From Diospyros lotus (lineage: Eukaryota; Streptophyta; Magnoliopsida; Ericales; Ebenaceae): a stretch of 64,000 nucleotides of DNA. The stretch's first letter is position 1. Each line of letters begins with the position of its first letter. The DNA is taken from positions 33,274,116 through 33,338,115 of the forward strand of contig NC_068347.1 in the NCBI RefSeq assembly GCF_014633365.1, written 5' to 3'. Below, piece after piece: positions 60,821 through 64,000 of the stretch. The notes under the pieces are model-generated. The model did no database searches. It was not told where the DNA came from and worked only from the letters and a program-made list of their open reading frames with translations. A program made the translations under genes and the position numbers.

Positions 60821-61960
60821 ATGGCAGAAGGGACTCGAATGAAGAATCTCGAGTCGCGGGTGCAATAATTCCATTTGATGGTTACCAATCTGCAAGCTCG
60901 GGTGGAGTTGCAGGAGATCAGATCCAATTGCAATCATGAGGCGATGGATCGAAAGATGGACACCTCTCTAGGAAGTCTGGAGAGGAGATTGGATGGGATC
61001 CGAGACGAGGTGGGAGCTCAGATCTGAGTTCAATTGCAGAGCTTCATGGTAATGTTTACACGTCATAAGTATATCACTTGATTTTCTCCCTAAAGAAAGG
61101 ACAAAATTGATTCTAATTGGTAATTGAGGAAGGAATGGAAATGCCGAGCCCTTGGAAATTGAGGTTGCCTCCGAGAGAAGATGGGGGTATTGATGTGGAA
61201 CAGAGGCGAGAGGGATCGGTTGCAGTCAATCAGCCGGGGTTCTCTATGCCTAAATTGGAGATTCCCCTATTCAATGGGAGTAATCTGAGGTGGTGGGTGA
61301 GGAGATGTGAAAGGATGTTTTACTGGTACAATATCCTCGAGGGGTGTAGAGTAGCCTTGGCAGTCGCATACCTTAATGATGCGAGGGATGCCTGGTACCA
61401 AGGGTGGTCACATACTAGAGGAGAATGCCCTTGGGGAGAATTTGCAGATAAATTGTGTGAGAGATTTGGTGATAGAAACAGAAAGGATGTGGTGGAGGAT
61501 TTCAATAAACTACGACAAGAAGGGGGTGTATAGGCTTACCAAGCACGGTTTGAGGAGTTGAGATTGATCATGGTCACTTTGAACCCCCACCTCTTGGAAG
61601 CATAGTTTGTCTCCAACTTCTTGAGTGGGTTGAATGAGGAACTTTGGCCTATGGTCAAGATGCTCCACCCGGAGATAGTGGAGGAAGCAGTTGAGAATGC
61701 GAGGTTGCACAAGACCATGATAGAAGCTATCATGAAGAAGTAGAGGTAGCAGAGCAGGGGAGCCAATGTGGGGTCTGCAGTGCCTATAATGAAAGGGTAT
61801 GGTAAGGGTAAATCCAGGGGTGAAAGGGCCGACAGTGGCTGCACCTGGCAACCACTTAGCAAGATAGAGTGGGAACTTTATAAATCAGAGAAGATAGGCT
61901 GAGCTGTGCTTTAAATGTGGTGACCGGTATTACCCGGGACACCAATGTAAGCGACAATTA
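60821..61960 (+). pseudogene. gag remnant of the gypsy element
   Basis: An ATG at 60821 opens a frame with an early stop. The gag core reads IPLFNGSNLRWWVRRCERMF with DARDAWYQGW (61117-61533), then a stop. The frame continues as FEELRLIMVTLNPHLLEA and FLSGLNEELWPMV. A CCHC knuckle (CFKCGDRYYPGHQC) is near 61911-61952. Several stops and shifts are present. Confidence 0.82.
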
Positions 61961-62049
61961 CTCTTGCTGGAAGGGGAAGATGGAATCATGGAAGAAGAGG
62001 AAATAGTGGAAGTAGAGGAGTTGGAAGGGGAAGATAATGGGGAGATTTC

Positions 62050-63890
62050 GTTGCATGCCCTTAAGGGGTAAACTGACAACAAAATCATCAAGGTGGAAGA
62101 TAAGGTGCAAGAGGGAAGCTTGATGGGAGTACCCACAGTTTCTTGGACGAGAGCACTACCAAGAGACTTCACTACAAGCAGACCGGAACCCAACCCTTGT
62201 CAGTGACCGTTGCCAATGACAACAAGGTGCTGAGTTTGCACCGGTTTTTGTTGGGAGATGCAAGGGGAGTTGTTTGAGCCTGATCTGAGACTACTTAAGC
62301 TAGGGGGCTGTGACGTGGTGCTGGGGTTGGATTGGATAAAACAAGTTAGCCATATCAGCTTTGACTTTAACCGAATGGAAGTGACCATTGAGAGGGTGGG
62401 AAGAAGATGATGACCCTCGCGGGCAATAGAGAGATAGGGGCTTGTAAGATGATTACTGGGAGAAAGCTACAAAAGTTACTCAAGCACAAGTGGGCTTAAG
62501 TAACTCAACTATTTTCAATCCAAGCAGTGGAGGAGGCTGAAGAAGGGAGTGAACCGGAAGGGGAATTCCACCTAACCACAATCACTCCAGACCAAAATCA
62601 ATTAGAGGTACATCAATTAAACTGTCTTAATCAATTAATTAGAGGTACATCAAAAGAACCCTCGACCACTCAATAAACTTGAAACCCAACTCAGACCCGA
62701 GTAACATCATATCCTACAAATACCCCCCCCCCCCCCCCAAACCGGAAAACTGAAATCGAGAGAATGGTTAAGGAGATGCTTCAACAATCCTTAATCAGAA
62801 CAAGCCAAAGCCCATACGCATCCCCTGTCTTTCTTGTCAAGTAGAAAGATGGCTCATGGCGCTTTTGTGTTGACTATTTTCAATTTAATGCCCTGACCAT
62901 CAAAGATAAATTCCCAATCTCTATAATCAAAGATTTTCTTGAAGAACTAAAAAATGCCACCATTTTCTCCAAATTGGACCTACAATCGGGATATTATCAG
63001 ATTCGCATGAATTTTGATGATATCCACAAGATAGCTTTCCGAACACATCATGGCTACTATGAGTTCTTAGCGATGCTATTTGGGCTCACCAATGCCCCAA
63101 CCACTTTTCAATCACTTATGAACCAAGTCTTTGAGCCTTTCCTACTTAAATTCATTCTAGTTTTCTTTGATGACATCCTAATATATAGCCAAACCTTCAA
63201 CCAACATTTACAATACCTAAAGACTACATTAGAGGTTCTCAAGTCTAGCCAATTATATATTAAAAGGTCTAAATGTGCCTTTGGTAAAAAAAACAGGTGG
63301 AGTACTTGGGGCATGTCATTTTAGGTACTGGGGTAAGCAATGACCCGATGAAAGTGGCAGCTATGGTAAATTGGCCTAGACCTATTAACTTGAAGGCATT
63401 GAGGGGCTTCTTGGGGTTGACAGGTTATTATAGACGATAGAGTTATTGAAGAAAGATGGGTTCAGGTGGGGACTGGAGGCAGAGAAGGCATTTGGGCAAT
63501 TGAAGGAGGCCATGACTAAGGCCCCCAGTGTTGGGCTTACCTGACTTTAGTAAACCCTTCACCCTGGGGACTGATGCCTGTGGTACGGGGATAGGAGCGG
63601 TACTAATGCAGGAAGGGAGGCCCTTGGCTTATCTCAACCAAGCCTTGTCACGTACGCGTGAAGGGTTGAGCATATATGAGGAGTTATTGGCAGTGGTGAT
63701 GGCCGTGGAGAGGTGGAGACATTATCTGGAAGGAGGTCAATTCATCATTCAAATTGACCATGAAAGTTTAAAATTTCTCCTTCAACAGAAATTGCATACG
63801 CACCTTCAAAGGAAAGGGATGGTCGAACTTATGGGTTTGGACTATACCATACAATATAAGAAGGGAAGGGAGAATGTGGTTCGCTGATGC
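62050..63890 (+). pseudogene. pol remnant: protease, reverse transcriptase, RNase H
   Basis: A protease-region tail GCDVVLGLDWIKQ lies near 62309. The reverse transcriptase runs from about 62762 (MVKEMLQQSLI), through LDLQSGYYQIRM and GLTNAPTTFQSLMN, to the catalytic FFDDILIYS near 63170; the two Asp residues are intact. RNase H starts near 63528 (FTLGTDACGTGIGAVLMQ). An in-frame stop precedes KDGSWRFCVDY, and the link between the two domains is broken by frameshifts near 63290 and 63440-63520. A poly-C run sits at about 62724-62738. Confidence 0.85.
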
Positions 63891-64000
63891 CCTTTCCATA
63901 TGCCATGAGGAAGGTCAGGCAGTAGCCCCTATTGTGATAACCCTAGATTGGTATCAAGAGGTAGAGGAGAGTTATGAAGGAGATAACATAATGAAGGAGT

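Larger units (their letters stand above)
60432..64000 (+). mobile_element. Decayed Ty3/gypsy retrotransposon, right end outside the window
   Basis: Order seen: 5' LTR (to about 60773), tRNA-Met primer site, gag with a zinc knuckle, protease, reverse transcriptase, RNase H. Integrase and the 3' LTR would follow off the edge. Many stops and frameshifts mean it is not autonomous. It lies in intron 2 of RPN2 in the same orientation as the gene. Its 5' boundary is uncertain because the 3' target site is not visible. Confidence 0.88.

Overview
The window is nuclear DNA of a flowering plant, probably a eudicot. It is AT-rich, has intron-containing genes with GT-AG junctions and plant-only gene families (pTAC5, CLE, KRP), and is full of plant-type transposons. 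The species cannot be named from the sequence.

Region by region. 1-3060 holds the 5' half of a plastid-targeted pTAC5 gene on the minus strand. 3330-7600 is gene-poor, with a C-rich repeat patch, microsatellites and two elements rich in CGGTT. 8419-10992 is splicing factor SF3A1 on the plus strand. 12800-14035 has two MITE-like elements. 15361-20008 is a six-copy tandem array of a ~772-bp unit. 21663-21932 is a small CLE peptide gene of the TDIF (CLE41/CLE44) type with an unusual Glu at peptide position 10. 23201-24385 (minus) encodes a secreted glycine-rich protein. 27198-29499 (minus) is a broken elongation factor 2 copy. 29.5-41 kb is AT-rich and holds MITEs, one of them with a perfect 8-bp hAT-type target duplication, plus a two-copy tandem duplication of ~1.58 kb.

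41.3-52.1 kb is the most rearranged part. An intact CDK inhibitor gene (KRP/ICK) and an intact cytochrome b5 gene are followed by an inverted partial copy of KRP and a direct partial copy of the cytochrome b5 promoter plus exon 1. In the copy, cytochrome b5 exon 1 lies directly upstream of, and on the same strand as, KRP exons 2 and 3. Two solo LTRs cut that copied block.

54465 to beyond the window is the proteasome subunit gene RPN2 on the plus strand. Its 5.7-kb first intron carries three solo LTRs, and its second intron is occupied from about 60.43 kb by a decayed Ty3/gypsy retrotransposon that runs off the right edge. In all, six solo LTRs with TG...CA ends lie between 48.7 and 59.4 kb; five have perfect 5-bp target duplications.

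The protein genes are unrelated housekeeping or signalling genes (plastid gene expression, splicing, vascular peptide signalling, cell wall, cell cycle, electron transfer, protein degradation); nothing suggests a gene cluster. No conserved RNA gene, CRISPR or prokaryote-type operon was seen.
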